NCBI GenBank assembly: GCA_020631735.1
Contig: CM036179.1
Coordinates: forward strand, 23,675,063 to 23,739,062
Direction: 5' to 3'
DNA length: 64,000 bases
Source: Saccharum officinarum
Lineage: Eukaryota; Streptophyta; Magnoliopsida; Poales; Poaceae
Each line of letters opens with the position of its first letter. Position 1 is the first letter of the stretch. Positions 33,217 to 44,006 of this stretch are shown one piece after another. The notes under the pieces were generated by a model. That model was not told the origin of the DNA and did no database searches. It saw nothing but the letters and a program-made list of their open reading frames with translations. The translations under genes were made by a program, and so were the position numbers.

Positions 33217-36200
33217 ATGCCGAACACTCGCCGTACCGTGTATGGTGCCGCCGAGGCTGGTGGCAGTGCAGCTGCTAATGATGACCGTGATCCACCACCG
33301 CCTCCTCCACCCTACACGGCAGAACAGTTTTTCGCCCAATTCCTGGGAAGCCAACGCAATATGGAAAGTATGCAACAGAATATGGAAGCTGCGCTGCGCA
33401 GTATCGCAGATAATACCCGTCGGGGGATAAACCAGGGTGGCCACGAAGCAAACCAATACAGCAGTTTTAAGGACTTCATGGATACTCGTCCACCGATCTT
33501 CAAGGAAGCCGCAGAACCTTTAGATGCAGAAGAGTGGATTAATACGATGGAAGACAAGTTTCGTGTTCTGAGGATGACTGAAGTGTTGAAGACTGAGTAC
33601 GCAGCTCATCAGCTCCAAGGTCCGGCAGGAATGTGGTGGAAGCATCACCGCACCACTTTTGCTCCCCACGCCCATATCACTTGGAGGGAGTTCACTGATG
33701 CTTTCCGTGGAACATACATTCCACCAGGTCTGACCGAGATGAAGCTTGGAGAATTTCTGGCGTTAAATCAAGGCACGAAGACTGTGACTCAATATCTGCA
33801 TGCATTCAATAACCTGAGCCGTTATGCCCCGGATATGGTGAATACTGAAGCCAAGAAGATAGCTAGTTTCAAGAGAGGCCTGAGTCCCAAGATGATGAAA
33901 CACGTGGGTACAAACATGAGAACTAATTTCAATGACTTCGTTAGTGATTGTCTGAAGCAAGAGAAGAACAACAATGTTTATGCCGCTTCCAAGATCCGTA
34001 AGAGAGCTTTTGAGTCGGGTTCATCTCAGTCCAGGGCCCCAGTGACCAATCGCCCGGCTTATCGATCGCCCGTTCCCGGTGCAAGGTTTAGGCCACCGCA
34101 ACGGAAGAATCAGAATGCTCAGCCTCCCCAGAGAAACCAGAAGCCGTTCAAGATGGCATTACCTCAAACAAAGACAGGACAAGGCAGTTCATCGGGAACC
34201 GTGGCTCAAGTGAAGGGACCGTGCTTCAACTGCAACCAACCTGGGCACTTTGCAAAGTATTGTCCCTATCCTAAGAAACAACAAACGCAGTATCAAGCCC
34301 GTGTGCACCACACCACTGTGGAGGATATCCCTGAAGGAGAACCGGTAACAGCTGGTATGTTTTCTATCAACAATCATCCTGCAGTAGTCTTGTTTGATTC
34401 CGGATCATCTCATTCCTTTGTAAGTCAAGCATTTGTTAAAAGGCATGAGCAAAAGATAGTTGAATTGGAATGTGCATATAAAATTAGTTCAGCTGGGGCT
34501 GATCTGTTGACTAATCAGATAGTTCAGGGAGTAACCCTAAACATAGCAAACCGGCAATATAAGCTTAATCTGATAGTCATGCCAGGGTTAGTTTTGGATG
34601 TGATCATGGGTATGAACTGGATGAATCGCATGAGAGTTGTAATTGATGTTGGAGGAAGGAGTATCTCTCTTAAGGAACCCAATGGGGAAGGCACCTTTCG
34701 AGTGGTCCTACCTAGGAGGGTAGACCTAGCTAGCACATCTTGTGCGGTCCAAACTACTCTGCTAGCCCAGATTCCAGTGGTCTGTGAGTTTCCAGATGTG
34801 TTTCCAGAGGAGTTACCTGGACTGCCGCCAGACCGAGATGTCGAGTTTGCCATTGAGTTAATTCCAGGAACAGCACCGATCTCGAGAAGGCCTTATCGGA
34901 TGCCTCCCAATGAGTTGGCAGAATTGAAGAAACAACTTCAGGACTTGCTAAAGAAAGGGTTGATTCGTCCCAGCTCGTCCGAATGGGGATGCCCCGCTCT
35001 GTTTGTGAAAAAGAAGAAGGATAACTCCTTACGCATGTGCGTGGACTATCGGCCATTGAATGCAGTGACAATTAAAAACAAGTATCCTCTTCCTCGGATT
35101 GATATCTTGTTTGACCAATTGTCTAAAGCCAAAGTGTTCTCTAAGATAGATTTGAGATCAGGGTACCATCAGATAAAGATTAGGCCGCAAGATGTGCCTA
35201 AGACTGCATTCTCGACCAGGTATGGTTTGTACGAGTATCTCGTCATGTCTTTCGGACTGACAAATGCTCCTGCATACTTCATGTACCTGATGAATTCGGT
35301 TTTCATGCCCGAATTGGACAAGTTTGTGATAGTGTTCATTGATGACATACTAATATACTCAGAAAATGAAGAAGAACACGCAGAACACCTCAGGATAGTC
35401 TTGACTAGACTCAGAGAACACCGACTGTATGCTAAGTTCAGCAAGTGTGAGTTCTGGCTCAGGACAGTTCCTTTTCTCGGCCATGTGTTGTCTGAAAATG
35501 GTATTTCTGTAGACCCTAGTAAAGTACAAGAGGTTATGGACTGGAAGTCACCAACTTCAGTTCACGAAGTTCGCAGTTTCCTTGGTTTAGCCGGTTACTA
35601 CCGTCGCTTCATACCAGAATTCTCGAAGATTGCCAAACCAATGACAAGCCTGTTACAGAAGGATCACAAGTTTGTATGGACAGAGGAGTGCGAAGCAGCT
35701 TTCTGTACTTTGCGGAAGTTGTTGACCACTGCTCCTGTTCTGGCCCAACCAGACATAGAAAAGCCGTTTGACGTTTTCTGTGACGCATCCAAGAGTGGGT
35801 TAGGATGTGTGCTGATGCAAAATGGAAGAGTCATTGCTTACGCGTCACGACAGCTGAGGAAACATGAAGTTAACTATCCTACACATGATTTAGAGCTTGC
35901 AGCAGTGGTGCATGCTCTGAAGATTTGGAGGCACTACCTGTTGGGTAATGTGTGTAATATCTTCACGGATCATAAGAGTCTCAAATACATCTTTACCCAA
36001 TCTGAGTTGAACATGCGACAGAGGAGATGGTTAGAGTTGATAAAGGACTACAATCTGAACGTGCACTATCACCCTGGAAAGGCTAATGTAGTAGCAGATG
36101 CACTGAGCAGAAAATCTCATGCAATTGATGTGCGACCGTTGTTTGAAGAAGGGTTCAATTTGTTACATCCAGCTGTGTTGCATAATATTCAGATCAGTTG

Positions 36201-36588
36201 CACTCTAGAAAGCCAGATCATTGATGGTCAGAAAACAGATAAGGGAATCTTTCATATCAAAGAAAAGATACAGAGAGAACCCACCAAACACTTTCGCTTG
36301 GATGAACAAGGAGTGTTATGGTTCAAGGATCGACTGGTAGTACCTAAGGATAGAGAGCTCAAAAACAAGTTGATGGATGAGGCCCATCGTTCTAAGCTAT
36401 CTATTCACCCCGGAAGTAGCAAGATGTACCAAGATTTACGACCCCGTTATTGGTGGACTAAGATGAAAAAGGAGATTGCAGCATACGTTGCTCGATGCGA
36501 CATGTGTTGTAGAGTTAAAGCTCTTCACATGAGACCTGCAGGACTTCTACAACCTTTGTCGGTACCGATTGGAAGTGGGATGATATAA
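33217..36588 (+). CDS. Tekay-like gag-pol, frame broken in integrase
   Basis: The frame is open from an ATG at 33211, and the ATG at 33217 (MPNTRR) is favoured by the splice acceptor. Residues counted from 33211: gag domain about 85-230 (GMWWKHH, then FLALNQG); zinc knuckle [15 protein letters not shown] at about 338; protease with [10 protein letters not shown] at about 396; RT with FIDDILIYS at 711-712; RNase H with [10 protein letters not shown] at about 858; DALSRKS; H2C2 zinc-binding segment (about 1059-1099). The frame ends early at 36588, where a single-base loss before 36580 puts the integrase core out of frame. Upstream of that it is uninterrupted. The break may be a sequencing error, because small indels cluster here toward the assembly gap. 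Confidence 0.9.
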   Translation: MPNTRRTVYGAAEAGGSAAANDDRDPPPPPPPYTAEQFFAQFLGSQRNMESMQQNMEAALRSIADNTRRGINQGGHEANQYSSFKDFMDTRPPIFKEAAEPLDAEEWINTMEDKFRVLRMTEVLKTEYAAHQLQGPAGMWWKHHRTTFAPHAHITWREFTDAFRGTYIPPGLTEMKLGEFLALNQGTKTVTQYLHAFNNLSRYAPDMVNTEAKKIASFKRGLSPKMMKHVGTNMRTNFNDFVSDCLKQEKNNNVYAASKIRKRAFESGSSQSRAPVTNRPAYRSPVPGARFRPPQRKNQNAQPPQRNQKPFKMALPQTKTGQGSSSGTVAQVKGPCFNCNQPGHFAKYCPYPKKQQTQYQARVHHTTVEDIPEGEPVTAGMFSINNHPAVVLFDSGSSHSFVSQAFVKRHEQKIVELECAYKISSAGADLLTNQIVQGVTLNIANRQYKLNLIVMPGLVLDVIMGMNWMNRMRVVIDVGGRSISLKEPNGEGTFRVVLPRRVDLASTSCAVQTTLLAQIPVVCEFPDVFPEELPGLPPDRDVEFAIELIPGTAPISRRPYRMPPNELAELKKQLQDLLKKGLIRPSSSEWGCPALFVKKKKDNSLRMCVDYRPLNAVTIKNKYPLPRIDILFDQLSKAKVFSKIDLRSGYHQIKIRPQDVPKTAFSTRYGLYEYLVMSFGLTNAPAYFMYLMNSVFMPELDKFVIVFIDDILIYSENEEEHAEHLRIVLTRLREHRLYAKFSKCEFWLRTVPFLGHVLSENGISVDPSKVQEVMDWKSPTSVHEVRSFLGLAGYYRRFIPEFSKIAKPMTSLLQKDHKFVWTEECEAAFCTLRKLLTTAPVLAQPDIEKPFDVFCDASKSGLGCVLMQNGRVIAYASRQLRKHEVNYPTHDLELAAVVHALKIWRHYLLGNVCNIFTDHKSLKYIFTQSELNMRQRRWLELIKDYNLNVHYHPGKANVVADALSRKSHAIDVRPLFEEGFNLLHPAVLHNIQISCTLESQIIDGQKTDKGIFHIKEKIQREPTKHFRLDEQGVLWFKDRLVVPKDRELKNKLMDEAHRSKLSIHPGSSKMYQDLRPRYWWTKMKKEIAAYVARCDMCCRVKALHMRPAGLLQPLSVPIGSGMI

Positions 36589-37661
36589 GTATGGACTTTA
36601 TTACTGGTCTCCCCACCACACAGAAAGGCCATGATTCCATTTGGGTAATAGTCGATCGCCTTACAAGTCAGCTCACTTTCTGCCAGTCAAACAAGTTTCC
36701 GACCACTCAATATGCAGAAAAGTATATTGCTGAGATTGTCCGATTGCATGGAATACCAAAAACAATAGTGTCTGATCGTGGTTCACAGTTTACCTCTCAC
36801 TTTTGGGAACATCTTCATCAAGGTTTGGGCACTAGTTTGATTCGTAGCACGGCTTACCACCCACAGACTGATGGGCAGACAGAAAGAGTTAATGCAGTAC
36901 TGGAAGATATGCTTAGAGCTTGTGTGTTATCATCCAGAGGTTCATGGGAATCCTGGTTACCGTTGGCAGAGTTTGCTTATAATAACAGTTACCAAGAGAG
37001 TAATCAAGATGGCACCATTTGAAGCTTTGTATGGCCGGAAGTGCAGAACACCGTTAAATTGGGTAGAGCCGCGGAGAAAGAAGGTTTTACGGAATTGATT
37101 TTGTAGATGAGGCAGAGAAGAAGGTCGTGTTATTCAACAAAACATGCAAGCAGCGCAGTCTCGTCAGAAGAGTTATGCGGATAAGAGAAGAAGACCATTG
37201 GAATTCCAGTAGGTGACTATGTCTATTTAAAGGTTACCCCAATGAAGAAGAAACGTTTTGGAATCAAGAAGAAACTGTCTGCTAGATATATATAGGGCCA
37301 TACCAGATTTTGGAGAAAAAGGGCCCCGTAGCATATAAGTTACAGCTACCAGAAGAGATGAGTTCGATCTTTCCCGTCTTCCACGTATCCCAATTGAAGA
37401 AGTGTCTACGTGTTCCAGAGGAGAGAATACAACCTCAGGGTATTCGGATCAAGACAGATTTGGAATATCGCGAGCAACCAGTCCGAGTCCTGGATACAAG
37501 GACGAGTCACTCGGAACAAAGTGGTCACAACCTACAAGGTTCAATGGAGTCACCATGACGAGAGCGATGCTTCTTGGGAAACGGGAGAATACCTTCAAAC
37601 TGCTTATAAAGATTTTTTTGATAAATGGTTCGTAACTCAAATCTCGGGACGAGATTCTTAT
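36589..37661 (+). pseudogene. Tekay-like integrase core, C-terminus and chromodomain-like end, with frameshifts
   Basis: Sense fragments in changing frames: [19 protein letters not shown] with a further one-base shift near 36665; [12 protein letters not shown] in the core; a shift near 37005; FEALYGRKCRTPLNWVEP; a damaged stretch around 37065-37280; FPVFHVSQLKKCL (37370-37410); then KVVTTYKVQWSHHDESDASWE (37520-37590), which resembles the group II chromodomain of Tekay/Del elements. At least five small indels break it, most of them one base. Chromodomains on integrase are known to bind methylated H3 tails and to direct insertion. Confidence 0.75.
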
Positions 37662-37673
37662 AAGGGGGGAGGG
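37662..37673 (+). other. Polypurine tract of the Tekay-like element
   Basis: AAGGGGGGAGGG lies immediately before the 3' LTR start at 37675, as expected for the plus-strand primer. Confidence 0.85.
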
Positions 37674-37674
37674 C

Positions 37675-38096
37675 TGTAACACCCCTGGGTGTTAAGCATG
37701 CATCATCATTTCAAAGCATAAGCATTCAACATCATTGCATGTTTAACATTTTGTGATTTGTAGCCCTTTTCAAATATAACTTGAAAAGCAATAAAATGGA
37801 AACCTAAATTTAAAATGAATGTTAAAAGTTTGGTGTACTTTTTAGAAGTAGCAATTTTAATAATTTAGAATAACCAACTTGATTATTGGAGCAAAAATTT
37901 GGATTCAAATTCTCCTCAAATTCTGTTTTAAAAATTTTTCTAAATAATGAGTTTGATTTTTAAAATTAGCTTTAAATCTCAAATTTAAAATCTATTGGGA
38001 ATTTGGAAAATGTTCTATATGAAAGTTGTAGAGAATAAAATTTTGAAAACTTTTGTTTTGGGACAAATTTCTGAAAACCTCGTTTTTCATCCTCAA
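37675..38096 (+). repeat. 3' LTR of the Tekay-like element, truncated by the gap
   Basis: 422 bp matching 26984-27413. The differences I can see are short indels, mostly in A or T runs, with almost no true substitutions. The other ~3.6 kb of the LTR and the right target duplication are missing. Confidence 0.88.
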
Positions 38097-38196
38097 NNNN
38101 NNNNNNNNNNNNNNNNNNNNNNNNNNNNNNNNNNNNNNNNNNNNNNNNNNNNNNNNNNNNNNNNNNNNNNNNNNNNNNNNNNNNNNNNNNNNNNNN
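38097..38196. other. Assembly gap (100 N)
   Basis: Exactly 100 N, the usual placeholder for a gap of unknown size. At least the rest of the 4 kb LTR is likely to be missing, plus any remainder of the Tat-like element. Confidence 0.98.
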
Positions 38197-38590
38197 CGCC
38201 GGTGCGCCGCCCGTGGGGGCGCCGTCGCCGTGGTCGCTGTCACCTCGGGAGAGATGACGGGGAGAGATGCTGCTGTTTTTTTCCGACGAGAATCGGAAGC
38301 TGAGATATATATTTGCTGGTCTAGATTCTAAGGAGAAGCGGGGGAAGCAGAGGAGAAGGTGGAGAAGCCAACGAGAAGGGCGAGAAGTCGCTTCCGGGAA
38401 AATCCGATTCAATAATTCTGGGCCACACGATCGCGGATCGGACGACGGGGAGAATTTCGAGCGACGTGGACGGCGCTCCTGCCGGAGGAGCAGGCCATCC
38501 TTGTTTGGGTTAATGCATCACGGGTCAGCGACTGTGCGAGGATGTAAGGTGTGCGAGGATGTAAGGTTAAACTTTAACATGCGCTGATTA
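38197..38590. other. GC-rich sequence right of the gap
   Basis: It does not match the LTR on the other side of the gap. On the minus strand it could be a leader and first codons of a gene running into the gap (GC-rich, CCACGGCGACGGCG), but no ATG-initiated conserved protein is recognisable. I see nothing firmer. Confidence 0.3.
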
Positions 38591-38592
38591 TG

Positions 38593-38777
38593 GGGTTGAT
38601 CTCAGCGTGTTCGGATACTAATAATAAACTAATTAGATTTAATAGATTCATCTCGTAAATTAATCTCAATATGTGCAATTAGTTTCATAATTAATCTGTG
38701 TTTAACACTCCATGTATGTGTCCAAATATTCGATGTGATAGGTGTTAAAAATAAACAAGGGGAACCAAACACCCCCT
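38593..38777. mobile_element. Tourist-like MITE fragment
   Basis: It carries the family hallmarks AATTAGATTTAATAGATTC, CTCGTAAATTA, GTGCAATTAGTTT and CGATGTGATAGG, and ends GGGAACCAAACACCCCC. The left end is not clear. Confidence 0.65.
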
Positions 38778-39067
38778 AAATTCTGCCCAGGCACAGCCCC
38801 GTGAGTCGGCAGGCATATTAGCTTGAAGTGCCATATAGGATCCAATAAAAAATGTAGGTGTTGTATATTTCTCATAGTGGTTTGTAGAAGCTACACATGT
38901 GTAAAGAGAGAAGGTAGTCTATGCTAAAAATGAAGAGAAAGAGAAAATAAAGGTGAAGTATGATGAAAAGAAAAGGTTTCTTTACAGACTATAAGTATTG
39001 ATAGTTTGTATTATATAAATAATCATCTCAATATTTTATAGTCTATATATGTGGATCACTTTATTTA

Positions 39068-39560
39068 GGCCCTGATTAGTTTGCACCCAAAAACTTTTAA
39101 CCCATCACATCGAATGTTTGAACACATACATGGAGCATTAAATGTAGATAAAAAAAACTAATTGCACAGTTTACATGGAAACCGCGAGACGAATCTTTTA
39201 AGCCTAGTTAGTCCATGATTAGCCATAATTGCTACAGTACACACATGTGCTAATGATGGATTAATCGTGCTTAATAAATTCATCTCACGGTTTCCAGACG
39301 AGTTATGTAATTAGTTTTTTTATTCATGCTCGCGACGAAATGGGCAGAGACCCGAACCGATTCAGCATCGGACGGCTGACGTTGCGCGTTCTTCAGATCC
39401 AACGGTTATTGATGAATGGGTTACGTGGCCCGATCCATCGTCGAGCTTTTGGGAGCAGGATTCCTAGGAAGAAGATTAGTATCCAAACACCTCTTTGGAC
39501 ATTTCATAGAATATCAATGTGACACCGTGAAACTTTTTACCCGCAAATTAAACAAGACCT
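39068..39560. mobile_element. MITE interrupted by a ~150-bp GC-rich insert
   Basis: It starts GGCCCTGATTAG and ends AAACAAGACCT, with the internal hallmarks of the grass GGCCTTGTTTAG family. From about 39324 to 39475 the AT-rich sequence is replaced by GC-rich DNA; on both sides the family sequence then resumes (AATTAGTTTTTTTAT / TAGTATCCAAACACC). Confidence 0.65.
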
Positions 39561-39725
39561 CATTTGTACCGGAGCCGGGTGGTGCCCTCGGAGAGGGGCA
39601 GACGGCAGAGGGCGCTTTGACTGTACCGCACCAGGCTCTGCTACCTGCTATTCTGCTCTGCCTGTTCCTTTTCAGCAGGTGCAGTGCAGGAGCCCTTTCC
39701 TCCGTCTGGGCGGCACATGATATAA
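39561..39725. other. Intergenic sequence with nothing recognisable
   Basis: Mixed composition, with no ORF I would support. It ends at the T base next to the Helitron-like terminus. Confidence 0.5.
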
Positions 39726-39755
39726 CTAGTGGCCTGGCGCGCGCTTTCGCGCGCC
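39726..39755 (-). mobile_element. Helitron-like 3' terminus
   Basis: On the minus strand an 8-bp GC stem (GGCGCGCG/CGCGCGCC, loop of four, 39736-39755) is followed after six bases by CTAG and then T. A short GC hairpin a few bases before CTRR, with insertion next to T, is the Helitron 3' signature. The element would extend to higher coordinates and could include the RPA-like gene. I could not find the TC 5' end, so the size is unknown. Confidence 0.5.
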
Positions 39756-40552
39756 CGTGTGAAGAGAAGTGTCGGTCATGGTTCGCCTAGATATGACACG
39801 GAAGATTTGGCGTGACGCATGAATTAGATGGAGTAAGTCTTTGGCTATTTTCAGCTGGCTAGTCGTACATGTGGCTCATGGAGGACATGGCAAACGCACA
39901 TGTGAGCAACATTACATAGCAAATATAGTGTTCTAGAGTTTGAGCACATTGTCTAAAGCTTACACACATAGCTGACAGGACTGAGATGCTGTAGCCGATA
40001 GCAGTTTATGTCTGGTAGCTGGTCGATACGATCAGTCTGGCCAGGCACACGGAGATACTTGGTCGCCCGATATTACAAACAGTGCTGTCTGAAAAAGGTC
40101 ATATACACAAAAGATGTTCCCAGGTACGTAGTTCGACGTGTTGGCACGCTGGCATCAAAAGCTCCTGTAGCGACGCTGGTGTGTACAGATCGTAAAGGTA
40201 AAGGTGGTTATTGTGGCCTTTTTTCTGGGCACATTGATGCACGAGGAACCTCGGTTAGAGATGGTTACCTTAGAGGGCAGTGGCGCGAGCCGATTACTCT
40301 GTTGCTGCCTCTGCTGAGGCGGCCTTGCTAGCTGAACCTTTGCATCTGACATATGGATAGAATTGTTTGAGCGTACGAGATCTTTGTGAGCGGTGTACTT
40401 TTTCAAGCAGGTTCGTTTGACATATATGTGTGGTATGGGCGTGGGCTGCGGGCTGTTAAAACTATGCTGGGTTAATTTTATTGGAACATACCTTTTGGGT
40501 TTTGGTGGTACTGAGGCTTTATTTTGGAGCTCATCACTTGGGGACGTTTCAG

Positions 40553-43005
40553 CTAAGCCAGAAGAGTTGTCGGCGTCTTCCATCTGTTTGGCCAGGCTCC
40601 TGCGATTGCCGGTGGCGTTCCTTGACGATCTTCTGACCATGAGGTGTAAGCATGTGGTGGTAGACGTGTCAGCAATAAGGCCGAAAGTATCGAGAGCATG
40701 AGGAATGAGCAATCACCTGGTATTTTTCTGTTTTCGACATCATCATCAGTATCAGAGGTAGGTGCTGGGGTCTGCAATATTGTTAAGGCAACATCTTTGA
40801 TTAGGGTCTATGAACTATTGGTATGGGGAAAGGAATTTGTGGCAGGCTTGCTTACGTTCTGTGAAGGCAGTTCAAGCTGTAAGAGTTCTGACGAACGTTG
40901 CGGAGTCTGCACCACATTGTTGAGATCTGTGTGTGGTCTGCAGGAGGCATGGTTGGATCAGCTAGGACCATTTCCATGGCAGAGGTAGGAGAATCTTGTT
41001 GCAATGGACGCCTTGGATGGTTTCTCTAGAACAGCTTTGATTTCATATTGCCTGTACTTGGCGCCTTTGGCCGATTCCTTAGAAAGATCCACTGACAAAA
41101 CAAATTTCTTGGTGATGATGTTTTGCATCGCCTGAGGCAAGCCATCTCGACCTTTTGCTGATACCATGATGGATTCGCAATCCTTCTGGATCATTTGCTG
41201 AGCCTCTTCATCATATGCAAAGAACCGTGCCTCTCCTGTTTCATCTTTTCCTATGAAGGTCAATGTGTATCTGCCACATTTGTAGCACAGGTGTGGTTAT
41301 GGTATCATGGTAGCAAGTGTGTCTATATGATGATGGCACTAAGAAACAGCTATATATATATGCATAATAGTGTGGTTGCTGTACTAATCAGTACCTTGGA
41401 ACGGTGTCTGAGCCTCGACATTTTTGACACCTATACGTGCGGTCCACCTGTTGTTCAGCACTCTTCTTGCAAGGTCGGCAGGACTTGTACCACCAGCTCT
41501 TGGTGTTCAGCACAGACGAAATTGTTATTCCACATTTGAATGGCCCTCGTACCTGTCACAAAAAACAGATTGCACATGCATCAGCGTGGCTATTATGTTT
41601 GGTGCTGCAGTTATTTGTAAGGGGTAAGGTGTTGGACAGGCTGGATTCATACGTCCTCATCATATGGATCAATGTTGTTCAGTTGGGCAACCGTTTTTTC
41701 GGGAAGCTGAATGTCCGGAGGTGGATTCTGAAAAGGTTCTTCTGGCTCCAATGGCATCTCAATGTAGAGGGGAATATCCTTAAACCTGGTAGCAGCACGT
41801 ATACAGAGTTATAATGAGTTTGAGGCATTGTGTTTTGAACCGAAAGCAGGAAGCATGTTACCTGTTTTGGAAGGCTGCTGTTTCTGGGATCGTAGGATTG
41901 AAGTAGTAGGAACAGGATGTGCTTCCCGTCAGAGCTGTCTTATCTGTTATATGATATCATTAGAACCAAAAATTTTTTTAATCCTTTGCAGTGCTACTTG
42001 GGTAGTTGAACAGAGGCTGAGAATGCAGATAGACGGTTACCGTTGTTTTTGAAGTCTTTTCGGGCTGAGTAGCCAAGGACAAGGCAGACGATGAGGTTGC
42101 CAGCTTGGGGGTCATAAATGTTGCTGATGTTGAAATTTACGGCATGATCACCCCACAAAGTTATTTTCATCACATTGTCACTGTAGGTATATAGTTTTCT
42201 TAGTTAGGTTGCCGACCTTAGTGATCTCAAATGAGGTGTCGATGAAACGTACCTTAGATCCTTTATGTAGATCTCCCTCAGCATCTTGACCTTCTCTCTG
42301 TTCTTTGGAATGAATACTTGGAGTGCCTCATATTTGACGAGGTACCCAACGACATCTGAAATAAACACGGAGTCACTATGGTGAGTACTGAATCCAACAT
42401 GATGATCAGTACTAAGGGAAGATACACCGGGCTCTAAGAAAAAGTTGGGTGGTAATATGTGTTACCTAGGTATTTCTCTATAATTGGTGTTGGTTTTATG
42501 ACCGGAAGCGGGGTTATGTTGTAGATGTAGTGTGGAATCCCGTCTGGAGGGTTTCTAATGACCTCAACAGTTGTGTATTCAGTGATATTTATCATCAACT
42601 CTCTGTCAACTGTTTTGTGGGTCCTCTTGTTATTGTCAACCATGAACTTTTTTACAGCATAAACCTTTCCAGGCTCGAAAAGAACTGCCTTTTTTTGGAT
42701 AAGTTCTTCATCGATCTGAGCATACATGGCTTCTCCCTGGAAATATTGGTACATGTTAGTCAAAGGACTCTCAATGTTACCCTGTTAGGCAGGAACCATT
42801 TATTTTTTTCATGCATGAGTGCATAAGCAACATCAAATATATATGCGAAGAACGTCACCTCTTCATCAGCGAGGACCATGCCAACATGGAGTGGTGCACC
42901 CTGGCCTGTGTTTTGATACAGCGTCCATTTCCTGACAACTCTCACAATAACGACACGCGACTGGCGTCCTTTGACAAGGTTAGCAAAGATTCTAGGATCC
43001 TCCAT
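40553..43005 (-). CDS. RPA70-like single-stranded DNA-binding protein, 11 exons
   Basis: Exons (minus): 42859-43005, 42466-42736, 42253-42355, 42041-42180, 41862-41943, 41653-41785, 41395-41552, 40969-41270, 40856-40926, 40717-40771, 40553-40632. All introns are GT-AG, all phases agree, and the total is 1542 nt, 513 aa. The ATG is at 43005 (MEDPRIFANL). A first OB fold of the plant DUF223 type (to about 140) leads to a second OB region (ITLWGDHAVNF, then IYDPQAGNLIV; about 174-220). The third is an RPA-C-like domain with a zinc ribbon (C317, C320, C334, C337) and TFIGKDETGEARFFAYDEEA. The protein would bind single-stranded DNA in replication or repair. It is shorter than canonical RPA1 because the N-terminal interaction domain is absent. 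Exons 9-11 are less certain. Many plant Helitrons carry RPA-like genes, so this could be transposon cargo rather than a host gene. Confidence 0.8.
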
Positions 43006-43209
43006 GCTGGATCCACAACGAAATGAAATAGCGTTAGAGATAACAGGTATAAACATGGCTGTGATTATGTATTATTTTGTGAAAGGTGGTTTTCTCATTT
43101 CTTAAACAACACACAAGATCAGGCTGAGTCTGTACATTTTGTTGCTGCAGCTACCTAACCTGACATGCTGTCTAAGGACATGCAAAATCATCTATACAAG
43201 CCAACCTGT
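43006..43209. other. Upstream of the RPA-like gene
   Basis: About 200 bp between the start codon and the hairpins. I see no clear TATA box or further exon. Confidence 0.4.
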
Positions 43210-43287
43210 GGCTAATATAGGCATGCAGGCCTAATCAAAAGGAAACATATGTAGCCTTTTGATTAGGCCTGCGTGCCTATATTAGCC
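43210..43287. repeat. Inverted repeat 1 (33-bp arms, 12-bp loop)
   Basis: The arms 43210-43242 and 43255-43287 pair with one mismatch. The left arm starts GGCTAATATAGG and the right ends CCTATATTAGCC. It lies about 200 bp upstream of the RPA-like start codon. Confidence 0.9.
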
Positions 43288-43293
43288 TCCAGT

Positions 43294-43359
43294 GAGAGGC
43301 CGTACGTAGCCTCCAGTGAGATCTCACTGGAGGCTAGGTAAGGCTACGTACGGCCTCTC
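43294..43359. repeat. Inverted repeat 2 (18-bp arms plus an inner 20-bp palindrome)
   Basis: The outer arms GAGAGGCCGTACGTAGCC (43294-43311) and its exact complement (43342-43359) enclose a palindrome TCCAGTGAGATCTCACTGGA (43312-43331). It is separated from inverted repeat 1 by six bases. Confidence 0.9.
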
Positions 43360-44006
43360 GCGCGGCGGCCTGTAGGAGTAGGTGGAGTGGAGGTGCCTGT
43401 ACGCACCGGAGCCTCAGCTGAGCAACACACAAATAAACAATCAGCGACACGAATAGACAAACCTGTATGTACCCGCGTGATGATGACCGCTATTCAATTG
43501 AAATATAACAGAAGGAAGTGTATGAAGTCTAACATATGTGCTCCATGTGAAGAGGCATGCTCTGGCTGTTCCATTTAATCTAGGAGCTCAGCGTCTCCTC
43601 AGCAGAAATGATTTGTGGAAACACCGAGGAAACTCTTTTTTTTTTAAGAACGCTAACACAGCTTAAACAAAAAGCATCACTAAAGACGGGTGTATCAGGT
43701 TTTGTACTAAAATCTGGCAAGAGAAACAGAATATGCTCTACAACTCCTTAGTGTTGTCATGGCACACATATTAGGCAAGCACGCATGTGACAAAAGTATG
43801 CAAAAACAGTTAAAAAGGAGCACTCGTACAGAACCGACACACAAGAGAATATGCAAGCCAATGCGTTAAGTAGAGTGTTAAAGAAGATGCAGTCTGAGGA
43901 ATTGTAGAGAACTGAACATTAAAACAACCATCATGTGTTTGTACATATGCTTACAGTAGGCAAGCCAGGCGACACACACACAGGGAGAACACAGGTGCTA
44001 TAAGCG
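43360..44006. other. Intergenic or intronic sequence
   Basis: No supported ORF. It contains an A/T tract near 43630 and nothing else recognisable. Confidence 0.4.

Larger units (their letters stand above)
26984..38096 (+). mobile_element. Tekay/Del-like chromovirus with an extra H3-tail ORF
   Basis: The order is: 5' LTR (26984-31014), tRNA-iMet-type primer binding site (31017), an extra ORF (31797-32849), gag-pol (33217 onward), polypurine tract (37662), 3' LTR (37675 to the gap). The first bases TGTAACACCCC, the PBS, the very long LTR and the chromodomain-like end are as in the Tekay/Del lineage. It is inserted in the gag of the Tat-like element. The right target duplication and most of the 3' LTR are lost in the gap. 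Every LTR-LTR difference I can see is a short indel in or next to a homopolymer. Confidence 0.88.

Noticed and set aside
40632..40701. Alternative last-exon frame of the RPA-like gene (RSSRNATGNRR...)
   Set aside because: It reads plausibly like protein but does not fit the exon phase from 40717; the phase-consistent frame ends at TAG 40553-40555.
43210..43359. CRISPR-like or tRNA interpretation of the paired hairpins
   Set aside because: No spacer array or cloverleaf; this is a eukaryotic nuclear sequence with two simple inverted repeats.
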